A DNA stretch of 64,000 nucleotides from Periconia sp. R9002 (GCA_023627715.1 JAMAHW010000039.1:124001-188000), one strand, 5' to 3'; counted from the stretch's first letter, positions 21,108 to 33,635 are shown. Program-made: numbers and translations. Notes: a model not told the origin generated them from the letters alone.

Positions 21108-21561
21108 ATGTCCCTTCCACCACCGTTCACAAAAGAAACCGCTCAGCTCAAGGTGAAGAGAGCTCAGGATTTGTGGAATACCCAGTAAATATTTTACAAC
21201 CTAAATTACCCGGAGCCTGCTGACGTTTATTAGAGATCCGTCTATAGTTTTGCAAGCCTATACTTCGGACTGCATTTGGCGCAACCGTGAATTATTCTTC
21301 TCGGGCACTGCTTCGATTGAAGATTTCTTGACGAAGAAATGGTAGAAAGAGAAAAGCTATCGGCTTCGTAAGGAGCTCTTCTCTTTCACCGACAATAAGA
21401 TCGCGGTACAATTTTGGTACGAGTATCAGGATGCGCATGATGGGATGAAGTGGAAGCGCTGTTATGGCCTTGAGGATTGGACGTTTGCAGAGGACGGAAA
21501 GATGCGAAAAAGACAAATGAGCGGCAATGATATTACTATCAAGGAGTTTGGTAAGGAATAA
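21108..21561 (+). pseudogene. DUF1348 / SnoaL-like (NTF2-fold) protein interrupted by an in-frame TAG
   Basis: Exons 21108-21184 and 21234-21561 join across a 49-nt intron (GTAAAT donor, branch CTGAC, acceptor TTATTAG). The product matches the DUF1348 family (PF07080): PPFTKETAQLKVKRAQDLWN, then IWRNRELFFSGTASIEDFL, SYRLRKELFSFTDNKIAVQF, WYEYQD and YGLEDWTFAEDGKMRKRQ. A TAG at 21343-21345, in the TKKW-stop-KEK segment, breaks the frame after about 61 codons. The remainder is intact to a TAA at 21559-21561, so without the stop the protein would have the usual length (about 134 aa). This suggests a very recent loss, or a sequencing error. Confidence 0.85.
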
Positions 21562-23405
21562 ACTGAGATTAAGTGATATTGTTCGTGCTCATCAACTATC
21601 GAGATCGTTGGTTCACAGCTGAAGTCGATGTCAAGTACACATCAGCGAGTTGCACTGGTGAGACAATTGACAGAGGAAGTAGTTCTTAAAATGTGGTATC
21701 ATGTAACTCCTCTATATTTATGCACATAGAGAAATCTTAGAGCTCGGCCTAGAGTGTCATGCATTACAACGAGGATCTATTCATAATCTGCGAATATATC
21801 AGCTTGTGTTTGCATTCTGTCTCTACTGTTTACCTAAGGCCATTACATTGTTGTCCATATATTATTTAACCATTGGCCAGGCTAGGTGAGACATTTGTTA
21901 CTAAAATTGAGTTTGTTTCGTGCAGCAGACATGTTTCTCGTAGGGCATAGAAAATAATCAACATATCTCTGAGGTTCTTGCTCGCTGCAGGTCTCCACCT
22001 AAGAAACAATAATCCATCCGCCTTTCAAGACAAGAAAGCCAACCTAGTACGAACATGGCGGAGTTTATGTCCTGTCGAAGGCCTTCTATATGCAGTCGAC
22101 AGGCCTTATGTAGTTCTAAACGAGAAGTGTGTAACAGGGCTGCCCTTTAGTACCTTAAGAACAACCTTCCTTAGGGGCGCAGTTGTAGCTAATAGAAGTA
22201 CAAGGCTTGGCCTCGCCAGAACATATCCAGAAGTTATCTAAGATCGATATTCCTACTAGGACTCTTAAATCACAGCTCTTTAGTTTCTTAGACCGCGGCC
22301 GATCGCTTAAGTTGTCGTAGTTCAAAGTCGATGTACCGCTCGCATTTTTCGAACCAGGGGATTTTTCAACCTACAAGGAGGGACGTGAGGTAGCGTGATA
22401 TAGAAAGTCAGACATAGGAGTCAGCGTTTACTCACATTCTGTAGTTGCTTGTAAGCTACATTAGCCGACATGGCCAGCATGTATGTACCTACCATTGGAA
22501 GGCACATGTCGCGTGTAAAAGAATCATCGGCTGTCCAACATAATAATAAAATAATAATAATGTGAATGCAAGACCTATAACGTGTACTATACACTCAATC
22601 GAGCCCACAGCATCCGGCGGAACGCCTAGATAAATATGCCCACCTAACTTATCAATGCGGATACTTAGGTCTCCGATTCATATTATTACAGATTAACACA
22701 GCAGCAATTAGAAGATTTTACCACCCTGGCTACTATAGCTACTACACCGTGATACTTCCGCTGCACCCCTATTGGCTAATAGGCTAGTCTCATTACAATA
22801 GGTTTTCCTAAAGAGCGATTGAGTGATGCCGCGCTAACGCGGTTAGTTAGCCGGTAAAACGTTAACCCCCTAGAACTGGGCGCAGAGGAGAGCCGACCGC
22901 TACCAATCCAATAAAGCGTGGGCTTACGGGCGCGCGCAACAGAAAATTGCTGGGCGACCAAGACAGCCGTCCCCGTATTCACTGCTAAGAGCGAACCGAG
23001 TGTGCGTTATAAAAAGATCACAACATCAGCTTATGATAGAAAATGAACTTTTCTGTTTCACAATTATAAGCTTTGTATATACTGAGAAAATGTACTCGGA
23101 GGTGCATTATTCGGGAGATGCCTGCTAGTAAATGCCTACCACTATAACATTCCATCCCTACTTTTATTGCGCACATCTATACACACCACACCGTTTTCCC
23201 TACTTTCTCCATTCCTTCATGATCATTGAGATTAATCCAGCCCTCCATTTTCAGCATGCTTCCTTCTTTTCCTGTGACGCACCCACGCCTTCCACCTAGC
23301 TCTCAACTTCCAATCCGGCGTTGCGGACGCCTCCAGGCCTTCGTTCTGATACCCACCTTTCAGCGCCACGCTCGCAACTCTAGAATATGATGCACTACCT
23401 GCTCC
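21562..23405. other. Long intergenic region, possible relics
   Basis: No intact gene. A frame at 21978-22241 lacks a convincing start and domain. An ATA-rich microsatellite sits near 22542-22562. The GC-rich inverted motif CCGCGCTAACGCGG occurs near 22830. Old mobile-element relics are possible but nothing definite was recognised. Confidence 0.4.
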
Positions 23406-25929
23406 TCACGGATCCCCCCCTTCAAACCCGCCTATCTTAAAAATCTCATCATAGTTCTTAGAGAAACCACACCGTACTTTCCGCTTCCAGGTACCATTGT
23501 CATTGTGCCAGTCCGAATCCTTCTCCGCGATCCCGCACCAGTTCAGTCCCCAGTATGCCTTTCCCATGTCGCCTTTGGGCCCAGCGTACCACGGTGCATC
23601 ATCTTTTTTCGAAGGGTTAAAACGATTTGAAATCGTGAATCGAATTTTTGCTTTGTCGTGATTGTCTGCATCATCAACATTGATGTATATAGACATGGTG
23701 GATACGGCACCGATCTCCTGGTAAGTTGCGGGACCTTCGACCTTTATATTAGCGCGCCAGGGGTCGGCGAAAAGTTCCCATTTTATCTGCCACTTTCCTG
23801 GCCCATAGATCTCATGATCTATAATGATTAAGTATTGCACCCAGTTCTCTGGAAGCTTAGGTTGAGGCGGTGGTGGCGGTGGTAAGTAGTCGACGTCGTA
23901 CGAAGCCACGCCACACTCTGTCGGTACTGAACCTTTCTTCGCAGCACCGCCATACCACCTGCCTACAATCAATTAGTTCATAGCTACGATGTAAAATACA
24001 ACAGAAGAAACTTACACTTATCATTGTACAACATCTTCTTGAAAACATCCTCGCATTTTAATGAACACTTGTCACCCGCATCATCCCAAGTAAGCTTCCA
24101 GTTCAAGTTGTCCTTGTCTATATTGGAGTATGAAAATGTCTCTCGCTTTGAGAGAGCCGATCCATGGCGTTTCTTTCGTTTCAGTTCATCGTGATTACGG
24201 CAGGCGCCGCTGATTGCTTCGTCAAAGCGGGCAGTGTCCATTTTGATCGAGTCATCTGTCGAACATGTAGGAAACTCTACTGAGTCGTAGATCGCTTGCA
24301 TGAAATCTTGCAACTCTTTGGAATAATAGGGATCCATTAATCGTACATATGGCTGAGGGAGCGTCTCGCAAGAACAGCCCTTATTCGATTTCTTTGTCAT
24401 CATTAGTGTGCTTCTCTGCAAGTTCATAAAGAAATTTTACCTCGGTGCAAGAGCCAGTTTGATAAAGTATGTCCTCTGGGCCGCTCGTCAAAGTCTGTTC
24501 GGTATAGCCTTTACAGTTGTCGTCAAAGCATACTAGATCGGTTTGGCATTCAAGATCCTTTTGTGTGATTCGCTGGATCGTCTCCGCACCCCACTTGATG
24601 ATGCGGACCACCTCTTCCGTCTCTTCCATCACCAGATTTATCTCACGGACATATGTAACCAGTAGACTTGCTATCATCAAGGCGCGATGGAAAGGGCTCA
24701 CTCCGGGCCGGGCTCTTCTTCTCTGCTGAAACTCTCTTGCTAATTCCAAAACCATGTTTACGTCATTCATTCTTACATTGGGAATGGCAGCACCGTCTGG
24801 ATGCGTTTCGATGTTTGCTGGGTTGTCCGAATTTACAGGGACCATCTGCATATCTGTCCTCTCGTCTATTGTAAATAGGCTGCTTCTGGCAAGATCCCTC
24901 ATGCTAGTCTCACACAATTCGCTGACTGTTGGGGGGTCTGCCCGTGGATCTACGGTGCGGCGTATCCGAGATCTGTGCGCTTTTCGATCTTCTTCGCAGT
25001 TTTTCCTCACTGTCGAAAGGCCCAGTACGCCAAGGTAATCTTTCAAACGGTGATCAAGCTCTTCCGGAATGTGGACCAATATATCTCCTTTCTTGTTGTC
25101 GTCCTTGTCGGTGGTTATCTCTTCGATACTTACTCCGCTTCTACACCCCATAGCATTAGCGGATAGCAAGGTGAATAAGGCGGATTCTGTACTCACTCTG
25201 GGCTGGGAGAGGGCGTTGGTGTTGAAGTGACCGTTACAGTAGCCACGAAATCCACATTGTCTGGACTACCAGCGTCGAAGGCGACTTCCGAAACATCCTC
25301 CTTCATGTTCTGTATTTGAGTGAATGGGCCATCTTGCGTGTTGGGAAAATGAACTTTAGCTGGCTGGTTGCTCCCAAACAATACAGTCCCACTAAAAGCA
25401 CCAATAGCTAATATGGCCGGAACGACAAATTCAACTATAGTTTGCACCGTCGTAGCCGCGAGTGTGAGATAACGCTTAGTGTGGGTACTCATTTGGGTCT
25501 TTGAAAGTATATTGTGCATTTCCTCGATGCACACATGCAAATTTTTAACGTCCTTGCATTTTTCGTCGGCAATCTTGCGCAAATCTTCAACAATCTCCTC
25601 GCCGAGAGCAAAGGTAAGTCCTTCCGGCGGGATAACCTCATGAATTCCATCAGGGGCAATGGAAACATCTCTTTTCCCGAGTGTTGGTATGTCCGGAAGG
25701 CCCATCTGAAAGGATATTAGCTTTCTGTCATACGACAAGATTGTGGACGTACCCCTTCTCGAAAAATGTAAGTTCCAATTTCTCCGAGATGAACGGTTTG
25801 GATTGCGCCAGCTCTTTTGGTGAGACTGAGGGAGATATTGTTTGAGGTGACCGACAGCGTGGAGACTTTGGGCAGGCTGGAGGCAGCAACCCCATAAAAA
25901 AGAAGAGGTGCCACCAGCAAAGAGAACAT
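23406..25929 (-). CDS. Secreted multidomain protein of unknown function (772 aa)
   Basis: Five exons: 25929-25753, 25705-25197, 25140-24441, 24391-24016 and 23962-23406. Introns are 47-56 nt (donors GTACGT, GTGAGT, GTAAAA, GTAAGT) and every phase agrees. The ATG gives a typical signal peptide (MFSLLVAPLLFYGVAASS). A hydrophobic stretch (TIVEFVVPAILAIGAF) and a Ser/Thr/Pro linker (VTVTSTPTPSPSP) follow, then a long helical domain. The C-terminal part is Cys-containing: LNWKLTWDDAGDKCSLKCED, a GRWYGGAAKKG stretch, TECGVASYDVDYLPPPPPP, and a last domain ending FKIGGFEGGDP. The Cys-rich part recalls C-terminal extensions of some secreted fungal chitinases, but there is no GH18 domain. It is divergently arranged with the metalloprotease at 26983, with about 1.05 kb between starts. 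Confidence 0.75.
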
Positions 25930-26982
25930 GTTGGTTGCACGTGGTAGAGGACGGCCAATAATATGATCGGATAGATCAACGAGGTAGTTAGTTACGAGTC
26001 TTCTGTCCCTGAGGAAGTCCTCAAATATATAACTTCTCCTGGAAAACAACTAAGATTTTTCTGCAAGCGAACGAATTGTGGCACAAGGCTGTCTTCCAGC
26101 CCATGTATTTTGATTTTGTTTCCAACATTTCTAATTTAAGGTTCGAAAATTGTCTTCCATCTCTCATGGTTGTTGGATCCGTATTGATACCGTGGCGTAG
26201 CGCCAGCGCGGCGTGGTCGAAGTGTTACCCAACAAACTATTTACCAGTCACAGTGATCCATCTACACGCCAAGATTCCGGCTTATTTTTTTCCGGTATTT
26301 TGTTTCATGTGCCTCTCTCGAAGCTTGCGGTTCATAAGATCATGGGAATACTGATTCTAGTTGTACTTATCTTGATTCATCTATCTAATTGCACAGGAAA
26401 TTGAACAGGCGTCCGCCTCGCAAATAACGCTATCACTTTAACATTGGAAGATCGAACATGGCCTTGGGATTATGAATATTCCTATCATCTTATGAATGAA
26501 TAAAGGACTCAAAGAACTACGCCTCGTAGAGCGCCGTAAGGTTATAGCCTTGTCATTATACACATTTGAGTAACCTCATGAAACAAATAAAAAATCAATG
26601 CTTATGGATCTTGGCAAGGCGATGCAAGAGCGCTGCGGCGGTGGTATCTGTTCATTCGATTGCATTCTTAGGAACACAGTTTTTGGAAGAATACATTCCC
26701 TGTCAAACGCTAACAATAGCAACGTGCGCCCGTTCGTGTCAACGGTAAAGGCATTTTGATCATGCCGCCAAATAATGTGCCGCAATCATGATTCAAATTG
26801 TCTTGCCATGGTGACATCTATCAGCATTTGGCATTACTAAATATAGCAATGAAAACGCCGCTTTCACAAGGCAGATTCATGCGAATCCATATAGGGAATT
26901 GCAAGGGGAATAAAAATCTATATATGACCTCCAAACACTGTTTCCGTCGCAGCACCAGAAACTACAGTATTTACCGGCCGAT
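25930..26982. other. Divergent intergenic region between two secreted-protein genes
   Basis: About 1 kb with no gene. Short open frames at 26076-26785 have no support. It must hold promoters for both the 23406-25929 gene (minus) and the 26983-28474 gene (plus). Confidence 0.5.
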
Positions 26983-28474
26983 ATGCTTCCTTACATTTTT
27001 TACTTGACGCTCGCTTCCGCGCTCTTAGCCAATCTACCCTGTGTTGAAGCATGGAAGATTGACCAGTCATGTCGAAATGCTGGCATTTGTATGTAGGCCA
27101 ATTTGCATGCGGGAAGATTCTGCTAACGATTTTAATAAATACAGATGACGAGGTTCGCACTGCATTGACCGACGCTTTTGATATGGCTCGAGCCGGTATG
27201 GAAGCTCTCGCAAGATCACAAGTTAAATCAAACAAAGATCCGCAAGGCGCAGAAAGAGTGGAAAACCCCTGGGATGATGTTCATCCCCGATCAAATGAAC
27301 TTCAAGATTTGATTAAAAATCTTTTCGCACATGACGATATCATCAACGAGAGTCAACAACTTCCCCCAGTACCTGCCTTGCCAGGACTTCCGTACAAGCA
27401 AACGCTGAGGAACATTAAATTGTTTAAGGTCCATGGTATACAGCCCCCGTATCAACATTTGGATCAACTATTCATCACAGTTTTAGAAGCTTTGAGGTCT
27501 ATCTTACAATCGATTGAACGGCCGGGGGAGAAGGAAGATCCGGAAGCGCTTGACGCTGTCAGTAGATGTATCACCTATGCTTCATTCAACTGAGATTAAC
27601 ATTACAGATAATCTATTGCGATACTTCGCGGTACGAAACGAAGAACGGATTTTGGGTTTACGACAAAGGTAAGAACCTCTCTGAAAGAGATACACTGCAG
27701 CAGCTGGTATGAGCAAGGACGTTAATGAGTATGTGCAGAGAACAAAGTCAAGCGGGGTCTTCATAAAAAACAATGTACAGGTCCTGTGGCCCAAGTTGCG
27801 ACTCTGGCCGACACATATGACTCAGTAATCAATGATGAGAACCGTGCTGTGCCGAGTACTATACAGATCTGTCCCCCTCTATTGAGAGAGATAAAGAGAT
27901 CCCAAGAGCCGAATAGCCCATCATACCTGAAGTATCATTGGAGGAAAGCAAGGAGCATGGTCAAGAACTCTGTAACAGGCACTTTCAGACAAATAGGTGT
28001 GATTTCCCTCTGCGGGCTACATTTGTCTTTCTCGGAAAACTAATCTTCTTTAGATGTGATGGGCAACTCACTCGCAGTAACTTTGTTACATGAGATGATG
28101 CATACCACCGCCCCCAATAGCCTTGATGATGTAAAGGTAGCCCGGGCGTACGCGAAAATAATCCCCGGCAGCGCATATGGTTGGGAGAACCAGAAGAGAT
28201 TGGCTAAGAAACTCCCTTACGTCGACACCAATGCTAAAAACGCCTGCGACAACAATGCCGATAGCGTTGCCTATTTTGCGCTAGGTAAGGGTGCAAGAAC
28301 TGTTGTTTGATTGCTTCACTAACAGTTGATAAAGGATGTAAACTCATGTCCCAAGAGGAACCATTCCGCATCACAGATGAGGGGGAAGTTGTATCACTTG
28401 ATCATCGGGTTAGCTGGACGCCTGATAGCTGGAAACGCCGGTGGTTTGAAGCTACAGGCATTCCTATACCATAG
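26983..28474 (+). CDS. Secreted zinc metalloprotease with HEMMH motif (405 aa), M35/aspzincin-like
   Basis: Six exons: 26983-27088, 27145-27557, 27608-27668, 27739-27996, 28054-28284 and 28326-28474. Introns are 41-70 nt; all phases agree. One donor (GTCAGT at 27558) is atypical. The ATG is followed by a signal peptide (MLPYIFYLTLASALLANLPC) and by DQSCRNAG. The mature part contains IIYCDTSRYETKNGFWVYDK and the zinc motif in AVTLLHEMMHTT. After it come AYGWENQKRLAKK and NACDNNADSVAYFAL, where the Asp residues fit the third zinc ligand and the Tyr/Asn pattern of deuterolysin-like (aspzincin) enzymes. It is probably an extracellular peptidase. Substrate unknown. Confidence 0.82.
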
Positions 28475-28647
28475 AGAGTTTAAACACTTGATATAGTACG
28501 TATACTGCTTAGGCTTCCTAGACCTAGTTTGAAAAATTTGTTATAAAAGAAGCTTGTAATATTTTTTGTGGCAAAGAGCGTACATAAGATCTTGTCCCGT
28601 GACCGCATTCTTATACCATGATTCTGCAAGATGGAGTTTTCACAGGG

Positions 28648-29657
28648 CTAAACATAGCCAGCATGTTTTTCCAGTTGAATAGAATCCTGCAGCCAAGGTA
28701 GCCGTCGATATTCATAGTTTTCGTTGTAAGGCCGTTCGCGATACTTTATGTCGTAGTTGACAGGTCCGAGACAACGCACTACATCTTCTGGGAGCTCCAT
28801 GTTCAACTCTACCTCCATGCGTCTACATTTGATACTTTTCAACGGCTCCAAAAAGGCCAATAGAACTTCAGGGTCATGGGGGCTGAAAGAACGAATGTCG
28901 AATTCCGGATCGTTTGCCAGAATGTCGAAAGAGAGACTCTGTAAGTTGGGCAAATCGCTCAAGCTTTTACATATCTGTTCCCAGTTTGGTAGGGTCTTTG
29001 GAAGCTTAAAGTTGTAGGTGCCGGCAACGTTGGGGAAATAAAAGGGTGAATAAGCAGTGGAAATATGAATGTGGCGAACGGCAGTCCATTGGAGTGCAGG
29101 TAGGGATCGTTTGAACTCAGGCAAAGTAACACCGCCCCTGAAGTGGAAGATGTTCCGTTCGTAAAGAATAACCAAAGACTCGGAGTAACTGCGTGGGAAA
29201 ATTCAGCATGCACTCATGGATATACAAGGATATCTTACATTCGACGACAGGTGAGAAGTAGAGCTGTGAGTGAATCGTCGGTTGTGGTATAGATCCGTGG
29301 GAGCATGTAGGAGCACCTTCCCTCGCGCATAACAGGTTTTTCCCCGAAACACTCATGTTGCCATGTCGGAAAAGGGCTCTCTGCGTCGGTACAGCGCCAA
29401 TGTGCCACTAGTCGCCTTCCTTTCTTGTCTTTGTTTAGACATATGTGAAGAAATCTTTCCGGATCGCCGAGGACGTATGAGTAAATGAGAATCCTGACTT
29501 CAGTACTGAGCTTCCCAAAAAGAGGGGATTGCAGCTGGGCCTTCATCGGAATGCTGCAGTCATCTCGAAGTGGCCACGCTGAGGGATAAGTAGGCCGCAG
29601 CCCCACCGCTTGCAACAACTTATGACTAAACAGTTGAAGCTTATCCAGGCGATCCAT
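28648..29657 (-). CDS. DUF7730-domain protein (319 aa)
   Basis: Two exons, 29657-29239 and 29188-28648, with a 50-nt intron (GTAAGA donor, CACGCAG acceptor). Splicing joins LLLTCRR to IYSESLVILYERNIFHF. The pattern LFGKLSTEVRILIYSYVLG, HICLNKDKKGRRLVAHWRC, TALLLTCRRIYSESLVILY and FHF is typical of the abundant fungal DUF7730 family (F-box-like N-terminus, unknown function). The C-terminal half is Leu-rich (LPNLQSLSFDILANDPEFD). Such genes are usually present in many copies per genome and are variable between strains. Confidence 0.8.
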
Positions 29658-30270
29658 GATGCTATTTTTGGGAAATAAAGACGAAAGAGGGTCGAGTTGC
29701 TTAGTGAATGGATGAGGGTGAGGGGGGATTATATGGAATTAGTCTAAGCACTGTGCCGCTGAATTGCATTGAGGCTTAGCTAACAGCACCCGGGCAAGGC
29801 TGTGTAACCGACATGCCCCGCCAGTCAACGCTTACCGGTAGATGATAGAAGGGAGGGCTTGGCAAAGTGGGATGATGCTTACAGACGCAAACACACAGAC
29901 ATACAGACACGAACTGCTACATTGTCTACCATCTGGCCAAACTTCGCAGGGAATAGACATTCGCCCTAAACCACCTCTACCGCACCGTTCCAGTAGCTAA
30001 AAATAGCGCACTTGTCAATAATAGCACAGGACTGACGAACCAATTGTTACCACCACTTACCCAGCTCCGAACGTGAGAACATCGATATTCAGTTAAAGGG
30101 CCCACTTATCCGAGTTGTCTGTTCCTCTCGACCCCCTGGATCCTGCTCTCAGTCATTCCTGTTTAATATACGTGCACTCAGGCTGCACTAGTGTGTATAT
30201 AGTCACTTAACGCCAACTCGTCTAAGCTTTCACGTTTTCCGGCCTGCACTCAGCTCGCTAAGTCAAGAAT
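29658..30270. other. Divergent promoter region of the DUF7730 and kinase genes
   Basis: About 610 bp between the two start codons, without an open frame of interest. Confidence 0.5.
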
Positions 30271-33200
30271 ATGGCCAACACTGACACAGAGCCGGGCTCT
30301 TCGCCTTGCCAGTGGCATTGCAGCGAGCTCACCTGCGATGGTTTCGACTGCTATTTTGGATTAGAGGATGCAATACCAGTACGCGATATTGAGCCCCTAG
30401 GTCACGGAGGACAAGGCTGGGTCTCAAAGGTCGAATGCAGCAGGAGCCACCAGGTGCTTGCTCGCAAGACGGTCAGATGGCGCTTCAGCAGCTCGGCTCT
30501 GCGACAAATCCGAGAGGAGGTGAGAATCATGCGCTCGCTGTCGCATTCCCATATCGTTAAAGTTCGCGGAAGCTACATCCAAAGTAGTACTTCTTACTCT
30601 ATTCTTATAGAGCCCGTTGCCGATTGCGACCTCAGTACCTTTCTCAACATCTACTCCGAGGAGGTGCAAAGGGGCCGGAACAACACACTTTTAAGTGCTA
30701 GTTCATCAGCCCTATCGACAATGACATTCAGTCGCGCAGAAGAGATACTATTATGTTCCTTCGGGTGTTTGAGTTCTGCTCTTGCATACATTCACTCCCA
30801 AAAAATGAAGCATAAAGATGTGAAACCCACCAATATTCTTGTTCACAATGGTTCTGTTCTCTTTACTGATTTCGGACTTGCCACGGATTTCTCAGAAACT
30901 GCCAATAGCATAAGCAGTGGACCAACAGCTTGCACCCGCATGGTAAGGCATTTGAATATTGTCCACCCTTCCGTTACTGACATTGTTAGTGGGCGGCACC
31001 TGAAGTTGTAAATCCAGAGGGAAAGCAAAGAGGCCGAGCTGCAGATATATTCTCACTTGGTTGTGTTTACACCGAGATCCTCACAATACTCGCCCAGAAG
31101 TCACTTGTGGAATTCCACGCATTCCGAGGAGGTGGAGGTAACGAGTGCTTTTGGTACAGCCTTAGCCATACTAATACATGGCTTGACAGCATAGAGACTG
31201 CATTCAAACCTTGCGGAAGAGCCTTTCTAAATTTTGTTCGTAACATGATTCAGGAAGATCCTAATCGAAGGCCGACAGCGGCGGCAATCTGGGAGATGGC
31301 CCGATCATCGAAAAGAGATGACCAAGGCTTTTTCTGTGGTAACTGCTGCAGAAACTGCGACATCAATACATCAGAATCATCTATGGAAAGCGAAAGCTCT
31401 CTGAATTCTGGAAGTACAGGATCAGACCTCGTTTCGTAAGTATTGAGGCGATGGTGTCTAATAGAAAAACTATGCACTAACTGCAACAAGTGGTGGAGGA
31501 GTAATATATGACTATCGTGCCCCTGGACAACCATGCGACATGATTCAAGTCTTGAACTCAGAGCACTTTGACCTCTCTAGTTCATTTAACCCCGCACGAG
31601 ACTACTCATCGCCGATAGTACCCACTTGGGGCACACCCTCTACTACAGTCGAAAACAGAATTGACTTGGGCCTGCAACAGCCCATGAGTGACATTTTCCG
31701 CCCTACTACACCTCCGGAGAGAATAGAGCAGTCTGCAAGGTCTGACTTGGTCCCTCGGCATTTAACTTCAAGGTTAAGGCCTGGAGGTCGAGTCCTAGGC
31801 AGTCATCTGGAACCGAAAATTGCTAAGTCAGCACATGACATGCGGAAGACGATAGCGTGTTGGCACTGTGTACTTCAACGAGACAAGGTATGTCCACTCT
31901 GTGTAAACAAGAGCTATGCATTTCTCATATGCTTCTGCAGTGCGGCCCTGGGGAGATATGCGGGTCATGCCTCAGAAAACAACAACCGCCTAGCAGCCTG
32001 GACGCGCAACTCAACCACAAATGCATTAGAACGCATCTCCTAGACATAGCCCCTCAATTTACTCCAGGTAAGATTTAGCCGCTTGTCATATTCAAAGTCT
32101 ATAGCGGTCTAATTTCGTACCTCGATTTAGAATTTCTACGTCCTCAGTACCGAAATGAAGTCATGCAGGTCTTGATGAATAAGACACACAATTGGGTTGT
32201 CGGCCGCAAATACATTGTAACACTCAGTTGGGGTATCAGCCCACCGCTGATCGAGGAGAATGTGCAAGAGGGGACCTTGATAAAGACGACAGCCGAGGAT
32301 GATTTCGAGTCAACAGAACGAGCGTCGCGAGCTGTTTCGCTTAGACGGAGCGAGTTCTCTACCAGCTCCACCACCGCAAAGTATAAGCAATACCTCTTTC
32401 AACTGATGTACACCAACCTTATGGATATTCCGCCTGCCCTCTATCCTGGCAATGATGAATGCGACGCGTTAAATCGCGGATTGTTTTGCATCATTTTTAC
32501 ATTCTACGAAAGCATGGTAAGCACTCCCACCGTTGTTAGCACTTCTTAGCACTGACCAGGACAGACGGATCCCATGATTGGGGACATGGTGAAGCTCCTT
32601 ATCATATCGCACTGCTTTAGTCACTCACCCCAACTTGTCCATACTTACCCCAACCTCCAGTTGTTCTCACGTGGTGGGAGCCGTTCGGTGTCAAGCAATG
32701 TTCGCGTCAGTACACTGCATGAGCAGATCAAATGCGAGCTCGTGTGTCTCTGGAACGAATATCTGGGTGATATCCTTGTCAAGTCTCATCGCGGCCTTCG
32801 CTCTACGACTGCGAAACACATCTCCAAGGCACTTCCGCTGATATGCACATTTCTTGGGCTTGCGATTATTCTAGAGAAAATTGAAGAAACGCTTCATAAC
32901 GCTCCTAACGAAAAGGAGACGTACAGAGCAGCTGAACCAATCTCCAGCAGCAGTTTTCGTGATATCGAAGAGGGGTTTGCTTTGCTATTTGACCTTTGTC
33001 GATTGAGTTATGGCCCAGGCGCTGCTTCGGAAGTTAGAATAAAGCTCCCGGTAGACTGGAGTTCGCCGCAACGAGATCTCATTACCAATCTGCAATGTCT
33101 GATTTCAAAGCACTGTAAGTTTTTATTATCGCTCTTTAGAATAGAGAGTGCTAATATAGGTACTTAGGGGATTTACTCTCCTCCCGCTCCTCAGAGCTTC

Positions 33201-33277
33201 CCATTACCGATTCTTCCATGTATCGTGCACGGTTATCTTCTAAGTTGCTACTTTGGCTTGGTAAAAAAGAAATCTAG
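30271..33277 (+). CDS. Large protein kinase with C-terminal Cys module and helical domain (895 aa as read); 3' end frameshifted
   Basis: Exons 30271-30942, 30990-31435, 31491-31887, 31941-32067, 32131-32516, 32565-33114 and 33168-33277; introns are 47-63 nt and phases agree. The Ser/Thr kinase domain has the Gly loop LGHGGQGWV, Lys66 (ARKTV), HKDVKPTN with Asp183, DFGLA at 200 and WAAPE in place of the usual YxAPE. After it come a Cys pair region (CGNCCRNC), a linker, and a module CWHCVLQRDKCGPGEICGSC, which resembles the CWxCxxxRDxC Cys module of fungal regulatory proteins. A long helical region follows. The frame stops at TAG 33275-33277 after an A6 run. One base fewer there would continue into a good coding stretch (33279-33502 spliced to 33560-33635), so the gene is either recently broken or misassembled. 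Confidence 0.75.
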
Positions 33278-33635
33278 CGCTAGAGTAAGGTCATTCATCA
33301 AAGTGTTTTCTTCTTCGCAATTGATTCGTGAAATCAGCCACGGTATCAACAATAATTGGAAAAAAGGTATTTTATTGAAAGGAACCACACACTTTTCGCT
33401 GTCACAATTCAATATCTACATTGATCGCCGCGAAGCGCGTGATTTTCAACCGCAGCGTTCATCATACATGCCCATTCAATCGGATATGCCCAAACTGAAA
33501 TCGTAAGTGGGAAAGACTAAGTTTGCTCGCACATGTATAACTCGCTTCATTCCTTGCAGCACCAAGTTTCTAGCATCCGTCCCGTACCACGAGTACAAAC
33601 TTAGCTACAGAGGTACATACCACGAAGATGTTTAA
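33278..33635 (+). pseudogene. Out-of-frame 3' continuation of the kinase gene
   Basis: Plus-one relative to the preceding exon, the frame reads VRSFIKVFSSSQLIREISHG, then HFSLSQFNIYIDRREARDFQ. It ends at a canonical donor (GTAAGT at 33503) and acceptor (TTGCAG at 33559) leading to FLASVPYHEYKLSYRG and a TAA at 33633-33635. Coding composition and clean splice sites suggest these were the last exons of the kinase gene. A diverged copy of the first part exists at 48431-48510 with an in-frame 3-nt gap, which supports its having been coding. Confidence 0.5.

Noticed and set aside
33285..33366. Second introner-like family shared by 33285-33366 and 48431-48510
   Set aside because: Both start with GTA and end AAG|GT, but the similarity follows codons with a 3-nt gap and the 33.3-kb copy lies in a coding-like frame. 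A duplicated coding fragment explains it better.
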